From Puniceispirillum sp965657105 (GTDB lineage: Bacteria > Pseudomonadota > Alphaproteobacteria > Puniceispirillales > Puniceispirillaceae): DNA of 45,425 nucleotides. The translations under genes were made by a program, and so were the position numbers. This document shows, piece by piece, positions 8,249 to 16,887 of the stretch. Under the pieces are notes generated by a model that saw only the letters and a program-made list of their open reading frames with translations, made no database searches and was not told the DNA's origin. The stretch spans positions 1 through 45,425 of the forward strand of contig NZ_CBFHNB010000007.1 of the NCBI RefSeq assembly GCF_965657105.1. Reading direction: 5' to 3'. The number at the start of each line of letters is the position of its first letter. The first letter of the stretch is position 1.

Positions 8249-8928
8249 CAACGCTGACCATCCTCCTCGGTAAACAGGCGATCGGCCCTATCGGCAAGGT
8301 CATTCATGGCGGCCTCAATCTTTAGCCGGCTGGCTTCCATCGTGTCACGATCACCTTTTGGCACATCAATTGGATCACCCCAGATAAAGCGCCCACGGGC
8401 AAATGGCTTGGGAATGATCGTGCCATCCCAACCAGGAGCCCGCCAGTAACGATCAACAGCCCAGCATATAGGCACCACTGGCTTGCCAGCCATTGCGGCA
8501 AGCGCAACAGGCCCAACTGCCAGCTTGCGGGCTGGACCACGCGGGCCATCGGGTGTGATGGTGGCGATTTGACCCCGATCAAGAACACGCTTTAGCCCGC
8601 GTAAACCGGAAATGGCGTTGCGGTTTGAACTGCCCCACACTGTCCGGATTCCCATGCGATTGACGGTATAGGACATAAGCTGTCCATCAGCATGTGGTGA
8701 TTGCAGAACATACATCGGGTGCCGTCTCGGCCACAGCCATGGCACGGCAAAAATGCGCTCATGCCATAAAACCAAAACAAAGCCATTATGGTTATTCAAT
8801 ATCTGGTCGGCAAGTTGACGATTAACCGTTTTCCAGCGTGTGGTGATCATAATCGACGCAATAATGCCCGCAACAATCCAGCTTAGGCACCATATGACAA
8901 ATTTATTTCGGATAAAGCGTTTGAACAT
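8248..8928 (-). CDS. DUF374 lysophospholipid-acyltransferase-like protein
   Basis: A 226-residue protein of the DUF374 family, a branch of the glycerolipid acyltransferase (PlsC-like) superfamily. An N-terminal hydrophobic segment (about residues 10-28) is followed by LVLWHERIFAVPWL, then GSSNRNAISGLRGLKRVL, ATITPDGPRGPARK and AAMAGKPVVPICW. The TPDGPRGP block is diagnostic. It is the first gene of the lipid A/Kdo operon and its stop codon shares one base with the waaA ATG. In many alphaproteobacteria this family is linked to waaA, which suggests a role in lipid A or envelope lipid acylation, but the substrate is not established and I do not assign one. Confidence 0.86.
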   Translation of the reverse strand: MFKRFIRNKFVIWCLSWIVAGIIASIMITTRWKTVNRQLADQILNNHNGFVLVLWHERIFAVPWLWPRRHPMYVLQSPHADGQLMSYTVNRMGIRTVWGSSNRNAISGLRGLKRVLDRGQIATITPDGPRGPARKLAVGPVALAAMAGKPVVPICWAVDRYWRAPGWDGTIIPKPFARGRFIWGDPIDVPKGDRDTMEASRLKIEAAMNDLADRADRLFTEEDGQR

Positions 8929-9108
8929 AAGTATGCCGGGTTCGGTTAAGATGTTGTAGCAAGCATAAGCCAGATGGCAAATAGCTAGGAATAAATATAG
9001 AAATAGCCTATTAAGACCTGACTGCGTTACTGTTATTTATAGCAAATTTGCGAAACTTTGACATTACCGTAATCGCCGCCACCGGATTGGGATTAGTTTT
9101 AGATATCT
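8929..9108. other. Divergent intergenic region (DUF374 / GT9)
   Basis: About 180 non-coding bases between two divergent operons. It must hold promoters for both directions. A perfect TTGACA occurs at 9058-9063 in the plus direction, but I find no acceptable -10 at 15-19 bases from it. No hairpin followed by a T run and no short gene are visible. Confidence 0.6.
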
Positions 9109-10191
9109 ATGACGTCTTTATTACGACTTGAAATCCCCGAAGAGGGGATGCCCCGCCGCCGTTTGCTTGTGATACAGCCGCTTGTTGGCATAGGTGATAT
9201 GGTCTGGCACAAGCCATGGATTGATCATCTAGCCGCATTTTATGATGTCATTCTGGCCACCAAACCAACAGTTCAGGCATCGGTGTTATTCGCCAAAACC
9301 CCCGGTGTTATCGATATTCTGGATATTGACAGGTCGCAGCGCGGTAAACGTGGTCAGCATGATGGTATTATGGGTCTGTGGCGCTTGGCACAGCGTTTTC
9401 GCCAAGCAGACGTTGATCAGGTTGTTATTATGCATCACAGTTCCACCTATGCCATTGCCGCGTGGCTGGCAGGCATTCCCGCCCGTTTTGGCTATGGCAT
9501 TGGTGGGCAGTCACGCTGGCTGAATCGAGGCTATTTTCTGCCAAAGTCAGCGCGCCTTCAGCATCCGACCAGCAAGATGGCTATATTTGCTGATATAAAT
9601 GGATTTGCACCGGTTACAACCAGCTGGCAGATCACCCCAACCGATTTTGCCTTTGATGAAGCTGATAAATTTCTGGCAGCACATCATGTTGGGATCGACA
9701 AGAATGGAAAATGTCCCCTCATAATCCTGGGAGTGGGGGCGATGCATCCTGATCGGCGCTGGTCAGCTGAAAACTTTGCCAAGCTTGTAGCGCAGATGCG
9801 TCTTGCCCGGCCTGATATTCATATAGGTTTGATGGGTGCCCCCGCGGAACAACCTGTCATTGATGCGGTGTTGTCTCATCTTGCCGATACAACCGGAGTG
9901 ATTAGTTGTACCAATAAGCTGGATGTTGCCATTGCCCTGTTTGTTCGTGCCATTTGCTATGCAGGCAATGACACTAGTCTGCTAAATTTATCGGCGGTGG
10001 CTGGCACGCCATCAATTGGTTTGTTTGCACAGTCGGGACCTTTGACATACAGTCCCAATATTCTGGCTGTTTGTGTTGATGAGGACAAAATGGGTATTCC
10101 GGGACAGATTGATACGATCACGCCTACGCGTGTGTTGGTGGCGATTTCCGCACTTTTACCACCTATCAAGATGGTTAGGGCTGATGGCTGA
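9109..10191 (+). CDS. Glycosyltransferase family 9 (heptosyltransferase-like) protein
   Basis: A 360-residue protein of the ADP-heptose:LPS heptosyltransferase superfamily. The N-terminal Rossmann half begins with LLVIQPLVGIGDMVWHKPW, the equivalent of the usual IGDVLLATP motif, and contains GIPARFGYG. The C-terminal half has ILGVGAMHPDRRWSAENFAKLV and the nucleotide-sugar loop CYAGNDTSLLNLSAVAGTPSIGLF. These enzymes add sugars to the inner core of lipopolysaccharide at the cytoplasmic face of the membrane. It overlaps the start of the MsbA-like exporter by 8 bases, which supports a lipopolysaccharide role. The exact donor and acceptor sugars cannot be inferred, so no gene symbol is given. 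Confidence 0.85.
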   Translation: MTSLLRLEIPEEGMPRRRLLVIQPLVGIGDMVWHKPWIDHLAAFYDVILATKPTVQASVLFAKTPGVIDILDIDRSQRGKRGQHDGIMGLWRLAQRFRQADVDQVVIMHHSSTYAIAAWLAGIPARFGYGIGGQSRWLNRGYFLPKSARLQHPTSKMAIFADINGFAPVTTSWQITPTDFAFDEADKFLAAHHVGIDKNGKCPLIILGVGAMHPDRRWSAENFAKLVAQMRLARPDIHIGLMGAPAEQPVIDAVLSHLADTTGVISCTNKLDVAIALFVRAICYAGNDTSLLNLSAVAGTPSIGLFAQSGPLTYSPNILAVCVDEDKMGIPGQIDTITPTRVLVAISALLPPIKMVRADG

Positions 10192-11953
10192 ACGTGACGA
10201 TAAACGCGGCATGAACCGCAAGATATTTAACCGCATATGGCAAGGCTGGGTGCGCCGCTATCGCGGCCAGCTGGCAGGCACAGTGGTCTTGATGGCTTTT
10301 GTCGCGGCGACCGCAGCAGCTTATCCGCTTTTGACCAAATATATTTTCAACGCATTGGCTGATGGCCGCGCTGGTGAAGTGATCCTGTATGCCCCTCCCA
10401 TCATTATCATGCTGGCCTTGTTAAAAGGCGGCGCGCTATTTGCACAAACGGTTCAGGTCAACAAACTGGCTTTGCGGGTGACAACCGATTTGCAAAAGGA
10501 TATGGCAAAAAGTCTGATCGAAGCTGATCTATCGGTGGTGACACGCGAACCGGCTGGTACTTTCATGTCACGGATCATGAATGACCTTAATCTGGTGCGG
10601 GAAGCCTTTGTCCGGCTGGCCAACAATCTGGTTCGCGATGCGCTGACCGTGATCGTGCTGATTGGGGCGATGATCTATCTTGATTGGCTGATGACACTTA
10701 TAGTCATGGCGGTCTATCCAATCGCTATCCAGCCTATCATTCGCATTGGTAATCGCCAGCGTAAAGCTTCGGGCAATCTGCAATCACATATGGAAGGCGT
10801 GACCTCACTGCTGGCCGAAACATTGCAAGGTGTGCGTATGGTCAAAGCCTATCAGATGGAAAATGCCGAAATCAAACGGACTTCAGTTGCCTTTGATGGT
10901 TTGTTTGCACGGCTTGTTGCCTTGTTAACCGGACGTGCGATGATTGACCCCATTCTTGAGGTCATTGGTGGTCTTGCTGTTGGCGGTGTTGTTGCGTTGG
11001 CTGGTTGGCGTGTAGCCAATGGCGATATGCAGGTAGGCGATGTAATCGCCTTTATCACCACCTTGATCATGCTGGTGCAACCTGTGCGCGGCATTGGCAC
11101 CTTGAATGCGGTGACGCAAGAAGCGTTGGCCGCGGCCGAGCGTATTCTGTCATTGCTTGATATTCCCAAATTGATAATAGATGCGCCTAATGCCAAAACC
11201 ATTCAGCTGGGCAAAGGCGATAAGGGTGTTATCAGTTTTGACAAAGTTGATTTTACCTATGGAAAAGAAACCGCATTAAGTGATGTGAGCTTCACCGCAT
11301 CAGCAGGGCAGACCGTCGCTTTGGTTGGGCCCAGTGGGGCTGGTAAAACAACGATTATCAATTTGTTGCCGCGTTTTTATGATGTCAGCGCAGGTGTGAT
11401 TTCGGTGAATGGTCAGGATATCCGCAATCTGACAATCGAAAGCCTGCGGGCAAATATAGCGTTGGTCAGCCAAGAAGCGGTTCTGTTTGAAGACACCGTA
11501 GCGGCAAATATAGCTTTTGGCCGACCTGATGCCACCGACGAAGACATTATCATTGCCGCCAAAGATGCTGCGGCACATGATTTCATAATGGCGCTACCAG
11601 ACGCTTATCAAACACAGGTTGGGGCTATGGGTAACCGCCTGTCAGGTGGCCAGCGGCAACGTATTTCGATTGCCAGAGCGATGCTAAAAGACGCGCCCAT
11701 TTTATTACTTGATGAAGCCACTGCTGCGCTGGATGCCGCCTCGGAGAAACAGGTACAAACCGCACTCGAGCGACTGCAAAAAGGCCGCACCACATTAGTG
11801 GTTGCGCACCGGCTGGCAACTGTGCGCAATGCCGATATGATTCTGGTGATGGAAGATGGCGGCATTACCGAAACTGGCACGCATGATGATCTGATCGCCA
11901 AAGATGGCCTTTATGCAAGGTTATGCGCGCTTCAGTTCTTTTCTGAAAAATAA
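10184..11953 (+). CDS. ABC transporter, MsbA-like lipid A exporter (fused permease-ATPase)
   Basis: A 589-residue half-transporter: an N-terminal exporter transmembrane domain (about residues 30-310) fused to an ATPase domain. The ATPase has Walker A GPSGAGKTT (near residue 381), signature LSGGQRQR (near 485), Walker B ILLLDEATAALD (near 507) and the H-loop VVAHRLAT (near 539). It would work as a homodimer. The start at 10184 (TTAGGG just upstream) overlaps the GT9 stop; the frame stays open upstream but inside the GT9 gene. Position beside a glycosyltransferase and a lipid A operon favours flipping of lipid A-core, as done by MsbA. A drug or other lipid export role cannot be excluded. Confidence 0.85.
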   Translation: MAERDDKRGMNRKIFNRIWQGWVRRYRGQLAGTVVLMAFVAATAAAYPLLTKYIFNALADGRAGEVILYAPPIIIMLALLKGGALFAQTVQVNKLALRVTTDLQKDMAKSLIEADLSVVTREPAGTFMSRIMNDLNLVREAFVRLANNLVRDALTVIVLIGAMIYLDWLMTLIVMAVYPIAIQPIIRIGNRQRKASGNLQSHMEGVTSLLAETLQGVRMVKAYQMENAEIKRTSVAFDGLFARLVALLTGRAMIDPILEVIGGLAVGGVVALAGWRVANGDMQVGDVIAFITTLIMLVQPVRGIGTLNAVTQEALAAAERILSLLDIPKLIIDAPNAKTIQLGKGDKGVISFDKVDFTYGKETALSDVSFTASAGQTVALVGPSGAGKTTIINLLPRFYDVSAGVISVNGQDIRNLTIESLRANIALVSQEAVLFEDTVAANIAFGRPDATDEDIIIAAKDAAAHDFIMALPDAYQTQVGAMGNRLSGGQRQRISIARAMLKDAPILLLDEATAALDAASEKQVQTALERLQKGRTTLVVAHRLATVRNADMILVMEDGGITETGTHDDLIAKDGLYARLCALQFFSEK

Positions 11954-11968
11954 ATCATACAGCTAGCT

Positions 11969-12628
11969 CTATTCGCGGCGCAGGATGCTGTCGATAAGGC
12001 GATCTGCCCAGCCTTGTGAACGGAATTCGGCCAGCATGGCTTCGGGGTCATAGATATTATCGACCCAGTCATAAAACGCCATGCCCTGATCTTCATAGGG
12101 GAAATAGGCTTTGAAAAAAACATCCAGCAGACCGGTTTTGGCCTGTTTGACATGCCCGTATTTCCAAGCTAACTGCTTGGCTGCTTCGCGCGCTGGGCGC
12201 TCCTCGGCAACCAGCATATATAAGGCAGACATTAATCCGGCGCGGTCGGCACCTGATTTGCAATGCATCAATGCTGGCTTTTCGATGGCTTTGAAAATGG
12301 CTTTGGCGTCATGAAGCATGGCCTTGTCCGGCGCCGCGCGCGAACGCGCGGTGAAATCAAGCAGGGTAATGCCAGCTTTGGCACATGCCTCGGCCTCTAG
12401 CTGCCAGACGCCATCATCTCGTGGTCCACGCAAGTTAATGATTGTTTTGATACCGCTGGCGGCGATTCTGCTGACCTCGACAGGGCCAGGCTGATTGGCG
12501 CGCCACATGCCGGGGGCTATTTCATGCCGATTATGCCAGAACAGCCGCAAAAATCCGTGATCTTTCAGGATGAGGTCAATCCAGTCGGCGGCACCGCGCC
12601 GCTTTACCGGCGGGGCAAGCCATTTCAT
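11969..12628 (-). CDS. Dual-specificity/tyrosine phosphatase-like protein
   Basis: A 219-residue protein with a cysteine phosphatase P-loop MHCKSGADRAG: H122, catalytic C123 and R129, the HCx5R signature. Upstream GIKTIINLRGPRDD resembles the dual-specificity phosphatase core. A general-acid aspartate candidate is in the loop around residues 91-105. No signal peptide is seen, so it should be cytoplasmic. It follows pmbA with a 4-base ATGA overlap, suggesting coupled translation. The substrate (protein, lipid or nucleotide phosphate) is unknown. It converges on the MsbA-like gene with a 15-base gap and no obvious terminator. Confidence 0.78.
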   Translation of the reverse strand: MKWLAPPVKRRGAADWIDLILKDHGFLRLFWHNRHEIAPGMWRANQPGPVEVSRIAASGIKTIINLRGPRDDGVWQLEAEACAKAGITLLDFTARSRAAPDKAMLHDAKAIFKAIEKPALMHCKSGADRAGLMSALYMLVAEERPAREAAKQLAWKYGHVKQAKTGLLDVFFKAYFPYEDQGMAFYDWVDNIYDPEAMLAEFRSQGWADRLIDSILRRE

Positions 12629-13962
12629 GATCCAGCAACCATCATACCATCAATCCGCAGCGACGGCGCCGCGATGCTGTCACGCATATCGATGTCATTA
12701 GCTGTCGTTATGGCCATAAGCATATCTTTAAGATTGCCAGCGATAGTGGCTTCGGTAACCGGGCCGGTGATGGCACCGTCAACAATCCAGAACCCACCAG
12801 CACCACGGCTATAGTCGCCCGTGATCATATCAACCGAACTACCCATCATTTCGGTTACCAGAAACCCTTCTTTGATATCGGCAATCATATCGGCGCGCGA
12901 CAGGGAACCATTTTCGAGGTAAAAATTGCTGGCAGACGGCGAGGGGGCACCCCCCATTGACCGGCGCGCATTGCCGGTAGGCGTCATGTTCAGCTTGGCT
13001 GCGGATGCCAGATCAAGAAACCAGCCTGTCAAAACGCCATCTTCGACCATCAATCGCTGGCTGACAGGCAGGCCTTCACCATCAAATAAACGTGATCCCA
13101 TGCCGCGTGGCCGCAACGGATCATCAATGAAATTCAACCCTTTACTGGCTATCTGTTGACCAAGACTATCCTTTAGAAAGCTGGTGCCCCGCGCGATTGC
13201 CGCCCCATTAATGGCGCCAGCCAATGTGCTGACAATCGATGATGAGACACGTTGGTCATAAATCACAGGAAATTGTCCAGTATTTGGTTTGCTGGCGCCT
13301 AGCCGAGATAGTGTTCGGGTTGCCGCACTATGACCAATGGCATCTGGCGCATCAAGATCTTCGGCAAACACAGCGGCGCTGTAATCGTAATCGCGTTCCA
13401 TCTGACCGTCTTTTTCGGCGATGACCACGGCTGAAACGCTGGATGAAGACCGTTTATAGCTTGCTGAAAATCCGTTGCTGGTTGCGATCAGCACATTGAC
13501 CACACCATAGCTGGCAGATGCGCCATCAGAATTTGTAATGCCTTTATGGGACAGGGCGGCGTCTTCTGCCTGTTTAGCACGTTCTGTCAATGTCTCAACG
13601 CTGGTTTCGGTTGCGTCATACATATCGAGTTCGGGGAGTTCCGATGCTAGTTCATCAAGGTTGGCAAGCCGCACATAGGGATCTTCAGGTGCCAGTTTGG
13701 CCATAGCAACAGCACGTTCTGCCAGCTGTTTGATGTTTTCGCTATCAAGCTGGCTGGTTGAGATCGATGCTGTACGTTGTCCGACAAAGACGCGCATACC
13801 GACGTCATAATCTTCAGATCGTTCAGCCGCCTCGACTTTGCCAAGGCGGATATCGACGCTATTGCCTTCTCCACGAGCTAATGTTGCGTCAGCACCATCG
13901 GCACCTGCGGCTTTGGCTGCATCAAGAAGTTCGGAAATTAGATTTTGTTCATGTGTTTTCAT
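12625..13962 (-). CDS. pmbA: Metalloprotease-like PmbA/TldE
   Basis: A 445-residue protein of the TldD/PmbA family. PmbA (TldE) pairs with TldD to form a heterodimeric metalloprotease involved in microcin B17 maturation and CcdA degradation in E. coli. N-terminal ADATLARGEGNSVDIRLGKVE and DVGMRVFVGQRTASISTSQ, and C-terminal LTGWFLDLASAAKLNMTPTGNA and GAITGPVTEATIAGNL, are family blocks. As expected for the PmbA partner, I see no HExxxH zinc motif; that motif is in tldD at 20.3-21.8 kb. It is the first gene of a pair with the phosphatase and is divergent from argC. Confidence 0.9.
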   Translation of the reverse strand: MKTHEQNLISELLDAAKAAGADGADATLARGEGNSVDIRLGKVEAAERSEDYDVGMRVFVGQRTASISTSQLDSENIKQLAERAVAMAKLAPEDPYVRLANLDELASELPELDMYDATETSVETLTERAKQAEDAALSHKGITNSDGASASYGVVNVLIATSNGFSASYKRSSSSVSAVVIAEKDGQMERDYDYSAAVFAEDLDAPDAIGHSAATRTLSRLGASKPNTGQFPVIYDQRVSSSIVSTLAGAINGAAIARGTSFLKDSLGQQIASKGLNFIDDPLRPRGMGSRLFDGEGLPVSQRLMVEDGVLTGWFLDLASAAKLNMTPTGNARRSMGGAPSPSASNFYLENGSLSRADMIADIKEGFLVTEMMGSSVDMITGDYSRGAGGFWIVDGAITGPVTEATIAGNLKDMLMAITTANDIDMRDSIAAPSLRIDGMMVAGS

Positions 13963-14035
13963 GTCTTATCAGATAACCCGCCCGTGTTAAGTTTTCAACT
14001 GTCCAGCGTCAAGCTGGCCTGAAAAATTGAATTGG

Positions 14036-14064
14036 TTGATGCTTTTTGTTTTTCCGTTTATTAC
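14036..14064 (+). promoter_or_regulatory. Candidate promoter for argC
   Basis: TTGATG, a 17-base spacer, then TATTAC. The -10 ends seven bases before the argC ATG, so transcription would begin at or next to the start codon. No Shine-Dalgarno is visible in front of the ATG (the preceding bases are TTACTGCGCC), which fits a leaderless mRNA. Motif-based only. Confidence 0.4.
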
Positions 14065-14070
14065 TGCGCC

Positions 14071-15012
14071 ATGAGTTATAAAGTTTTTATCGATGGTGAA
14101 GCTGGTACAACCGGCTTGAAAGTGGCGTCAAGATTGGCTTTGCACCCGCATGTGCAAATTCTGCATCTTGATGATGCTGTTCGCAAGGATATGTCTGCAC
14201 GTCTCGACATGATAGCCAAGGCAGATGCGGTAATTCTATGCCTGCCTGATGTAGCTGCAATCGAAGTGGCAACAGCGGCCAATGATATGGATATATGTCT
14301 GATTGATGCGTCTACAGCGCACCGGACTGACCCTGAGTGGGCATATGGTTTTGCCGAAATGGACGCCGCGCAACGTCGTTTGTTGGCATCATCAAAGCGG
14401 ATTTCTAACCCTGGATGTTATCCAACAGGGGCGATTGCTTTGCTTCGGCCTTTGATAAAATCCGGTATAATTCCAGCCGATGCAGATATTACCGTTCCCG
14501 CCGTCAGTGGTTATAGCGGTGGTGGCAACGCCATGATCGCGCTACATGATGCAGGGGATATGGCACCGTATCTGGCTTATGCAACTGACTTGAAACATAA
14601 GCATGTCCCTGAAATGCAGTTATATTCAGGTCTCAATAAAGCACCATTATTCATGCCATCTGTTGGTAATTTCTATGCGGGCATGCTGGTGCATGTACCT
14701 CTTCATGCGCGTCAGTTAGTAATGCCCATTTCGGCATCGGCAATTTATGATCTGTTGCGGGATTGGTATGCTGATAGTGCCCTTGTTGCTATGGGTGCGG
14801 CTGGTGCCAATGACCTAGCTGGTCAGACCACCATGGCTGTTGATGCTCTGGCAGGTCGCAACGATATGGAGCTGTTTGTTTTCGCTAATCAGGATGAAAG
14901 CCAGTTCTGGTTGACAGCACGGCTTGATAATCTGGGCAAAGGCGCGTCGGGTGCAGCTGTTCAGAATATGAATATCGCGCTTGGTATTGCGGAAGATACG
15001 GCCCTTGTCTGA
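14071..15012 (+). CDS. argC: N-acetyl-gamma-glutamyl-phosphate reductase, type 2
   Basis: A 313-residue NADP-dependent reductase for the third step of arginine synthesis. The NADP-binding N-terminus VFIDGEAGTTGLKVASRL and the catalytic cysteine C116 in SNPGCYPTGA are clear, as are VSGYSGGGNAM and the conserved KHKHVPEM. The FIDGEAGTTG start and short length mark the type 2 AGPR subgroup. The ATG at 14071 is chosen because it begins the Rossmann strand directly; a TTG at 14032 would add 13 unlikely residues. It overlaps the downstream unknown gene by about 8 bases. Neither argB nor argJ is nearby. Confidence 0.94.
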   Translation: MSYKVFIDGEAGTTGLKVASRLALHPHVQILHLDDAVRKDMSARLDMIAKADAVILCLPDVAAIEVATAANDMDICLIDASTAHRTDPEWAYGFAEMDAAQRRLLASSKRISNPGCYPTGAIALLRPLIKSGIIPADADITVPAVSGYSGGGNAMIALHDAGDMAPYLAYATDLKHKHVPEMQLYSGLNKAPLFMPSVGNFYAGMLVHVPLHARQLVMPISASAIYDLLRDWYADSALVAMGAAGANDLAGQTTMAVDALAGRNDMELFVFANQDESQFWLTARLDNLGKGASGAAVQNMNIALGIAEDTALV

Positions 15013-15847
15013 TAACCCAACGTCATCTGATCAACCATTACATAAAGCGCCACCGTTTGATGTTGAGGTTTATCTGCCCAACCAATCTGAGATTGATCGT
15101 GCATTACGCTATCCATATGATGCGCCATCTGGTGCCTTTATTCTTGATTCTGGGCGTTTGAAACCTTTAATAGACGTTGGCATTCTGGATGGGCGTACGG
15201 CTGTTTTATCGGTTGGATCAAACCGGGCGCCGGTGCAGCTTCGGCGTAAATTTGGCAATGATGCTGTTGTGCCGGTGACGCCGGCTATCTTGCATGATTG
15301 CGATATCGTACATGTTGCCATGCTGGGCTATTATGGTGCGGTGCCTTGTACAGCTTTTCCGTCTGAAGGATGTCATGTCCAATTGAATGTAGCATGGCTT
15401 GATGCCAGCCAACTGGCTGAAATGCACCGAACCGAGGCCGTCGGTGTTGCTTATGACTATGTCCGTTTTTCAGAAGGGGCTGTCACACATGTGGATATCC
15501 CCGATGCGGATGGCCATGTTGTGCCTGCTAGCACCCCGCTATATGGTTATAACGCTCGTTCTGGTGTGCTTGATATCGGTGGCGCTATGCCAGCATCTTT
15601 GCCTGTGATTGAAGCCAAAGGTCGCCAGTTTTCGGCTTTCACCCAGGCTGAAGCCGTCACATTTGTGCGCCGCCTATGTCAGCATAATGACGACCGTGAT
15701 CACGCTGCCTTTGTGACCGATATGCGGAACAACAAAGCGGCGCGTGATGCCATTCGCGAAATATTGTCCGCACATGCGCTTTTTGCAACAAATGCGCCTT
15801 GGACAGTTATTGATACCGAATGTGATAATCTGGACGCGTTTCTATAG
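15005..15847 (+). CDS. Unknown protein, possibly gamma-glutamylcyclotransferase-like
   Basis: About 280 residues; I do not recognise the family with confidence. A central stretch TAVLSVGSNRAPVQLRRKFG resembles the YGSN-type loop that opens gamma-glutamylcyclotransferase-like folds, and YGAVPCTAFPSEGCHVQL follows. No signal peptide or membrane segment is seen. No ATG fits; TTG at 15005 has GGAAG about 9 bases upstream and overlaps the argC stop, while TTGs at 14981 and 14987 are alternatives. It is presumably co-transcribed with argC and meets ubiA tail to tail with a 6-base overlap. Coding character (frame length, codon use like its neighbours) is good. Function unassigned. Confidence 0.7.
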   Translation: MSDNPTSSDQPLHKAPPFDVEVYLPNQSEIDRALRYPYDAPSGAFILDSGRLKPLIDVGILDGRTAVLSVGSNRAPVQLRRKFGNDAVVPVTPAILHDCDIVHVAMLGYYGAVPCTAFPSEGCHVQLNVAWLDASQLAEMHRTEAVGVAYDYVRFSEGAVTHVDIPDADGHVVPASTPLYGYNARSGVLDIGGAMPASLPVIEAKGRQFSAFTQAEAVTFVRRLCQHNDDRDHAAFVTDMRNNKAARDAIREILSAHALFATNAPWTVIDTECDNLDAFL

Positions 15848-16783
15848 CCCCACGCGTAGCATATGGTCGGCAACAGCAAAGACGGTCAGGATAAGTCCGG
15901 CATTGCGGTTTGATTTGAACAGGCGCAAGGCCATGGCTGGATCATCGGCGTCAAGCTGTCGCAGTTGATGTGCCAGATGCAACCCCATCAAGCACATCCC
16001 CACAAACCATAGACCAAAACCCATGGCCATATAGAAACCGGCTGATAACAATAAAATGCTAAGCGCATAGGCAATACCAACGCCTTTATGCAAATTTTTC
16101 CCTAGGCCAAGGGCAGATGATTTGACCTCGCTTTGGCGATCATCAACCATATCCTGAACGGCATAAATTGTATCATAGCCAAAAACCCAGGCGACGCTTC
16201 CGGCATATATTACCCAGAATGCTGCCGATGGAGCCTGATTCGTAGCGGCGGCAACGCCCAGCGGCACCCCCCATGCAAAGGTCAGGCCGAGAACAAATTG
16301 GGGAAACCATGTAACCCGCTTGGCCAGCGGGTATAACGCGACCAACGGCAGGGACCCTATACCGATGAAAATAGCCATTGGTGGTAATTGAACAAGCACA
16401 GCAAGCCCGATAACGCCAAGACAAGCAAGAAACATGAATGCCATGCCCATACTTACAGTGCCAGCCGCCAGTGGACGCGATTGTGTCCGCTCAATTTTTA
16501 TATCAATATCTCTGTCCCACATATCATTGATTACACAACCGGCAGCGCGCATGGTGATAGCGCCAATCATAAATAACAGCATCAGCAAACCCATTTGTCC
16601 GCTGTCAGCGCTGGTAACGGGTATCACCCACCATGCTGGCAACAGCAAAAGCCACCAGCCAATCGGTCGATCCAATCGCGCCAGATAGACATACGGGTGC
16701 CAGCCTTTTGGCAGATTTTGCCACCAACCACGTAATTGTATGTCGGTATGGCCTTGCGGCGTATCTGTTTCGTGTGTGTTCAT
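15842..16783 (-). CDS. ubiA: 4-hydroxybenzoate polyprenyltransferase
   Basis: A 313-residue integral membrane prenyltransferase that attaches the polyprenyl chain to 4-hydroxybenzoate in ubiquinone synthesis. The first Asp-rich motif NDMWDRDID (N86-D94) and the second, YAVQDMVDD in the context GYDTIYAVQDMVDD, bind the Mg-prenyl diphosphate. LARLDRPIGWWLLLLPAWW near the N-terminus is typical of UbiA. Multiple hydrophobic helices span the sequence. Monocistronic by position: convergent with the argC operon, divergent from rsmE. Ubiquinone supply fits the respiratory genes elsewhere in the window, though there is no direct operon link. Confidence 0.94.
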   Translation of the reverse strand: MNTHETDTPQGHTDIQLRGWWQNLPKGWHPYVYLARLDRPIGWWLLLLPAWWVIPVTSADSGQMGLLMLLFMIGAITMRAAGCVINDMWDRDIDIKIERTQSRPLAAGTVSMGMAFMFLACLGVIGLAVLVQLPPMAIFIGIGSLPLVALYPLAKRVTWFPQFVLGLTFAWGVPLGVAAATNQAPSAAFWVIYAGSVAWVFGYDTIYAVQDMVDDRQSEVKSSALGLGKNLHKGVGIAYALSILLLSAGFYMAMGFGLWFVGMCLMGLHLAHQLRQLDADDPAMALRLFKSNRNAGLILTVFAVADHMLRVGL

Positions 16784-16887
16784 ATTTTACCATTATTGGC
16801 TTCGGGCAGACTTATCAAGTCACTACTGATGGCATGCAGTGTAATTGATATATTGAATTGTTCCATCAAGGTGGCTACTAAAACCTT

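Noticed and set aside
9058..9063. Perfect TTGACA upstream of the GT9 gene, tempting as a promoter
   Set aside because: No acceptable -10 element lies 15-19 bases downstream; the sequence there is GC-rich.
10073..10183. Upstream extension of the MsbA-like ORF by 37 codons
   Set aside because: It lies wholly inside the GT9 gene and has no exporter-like sequence; the ATG at 10184 has a ribosome site and fits the family.
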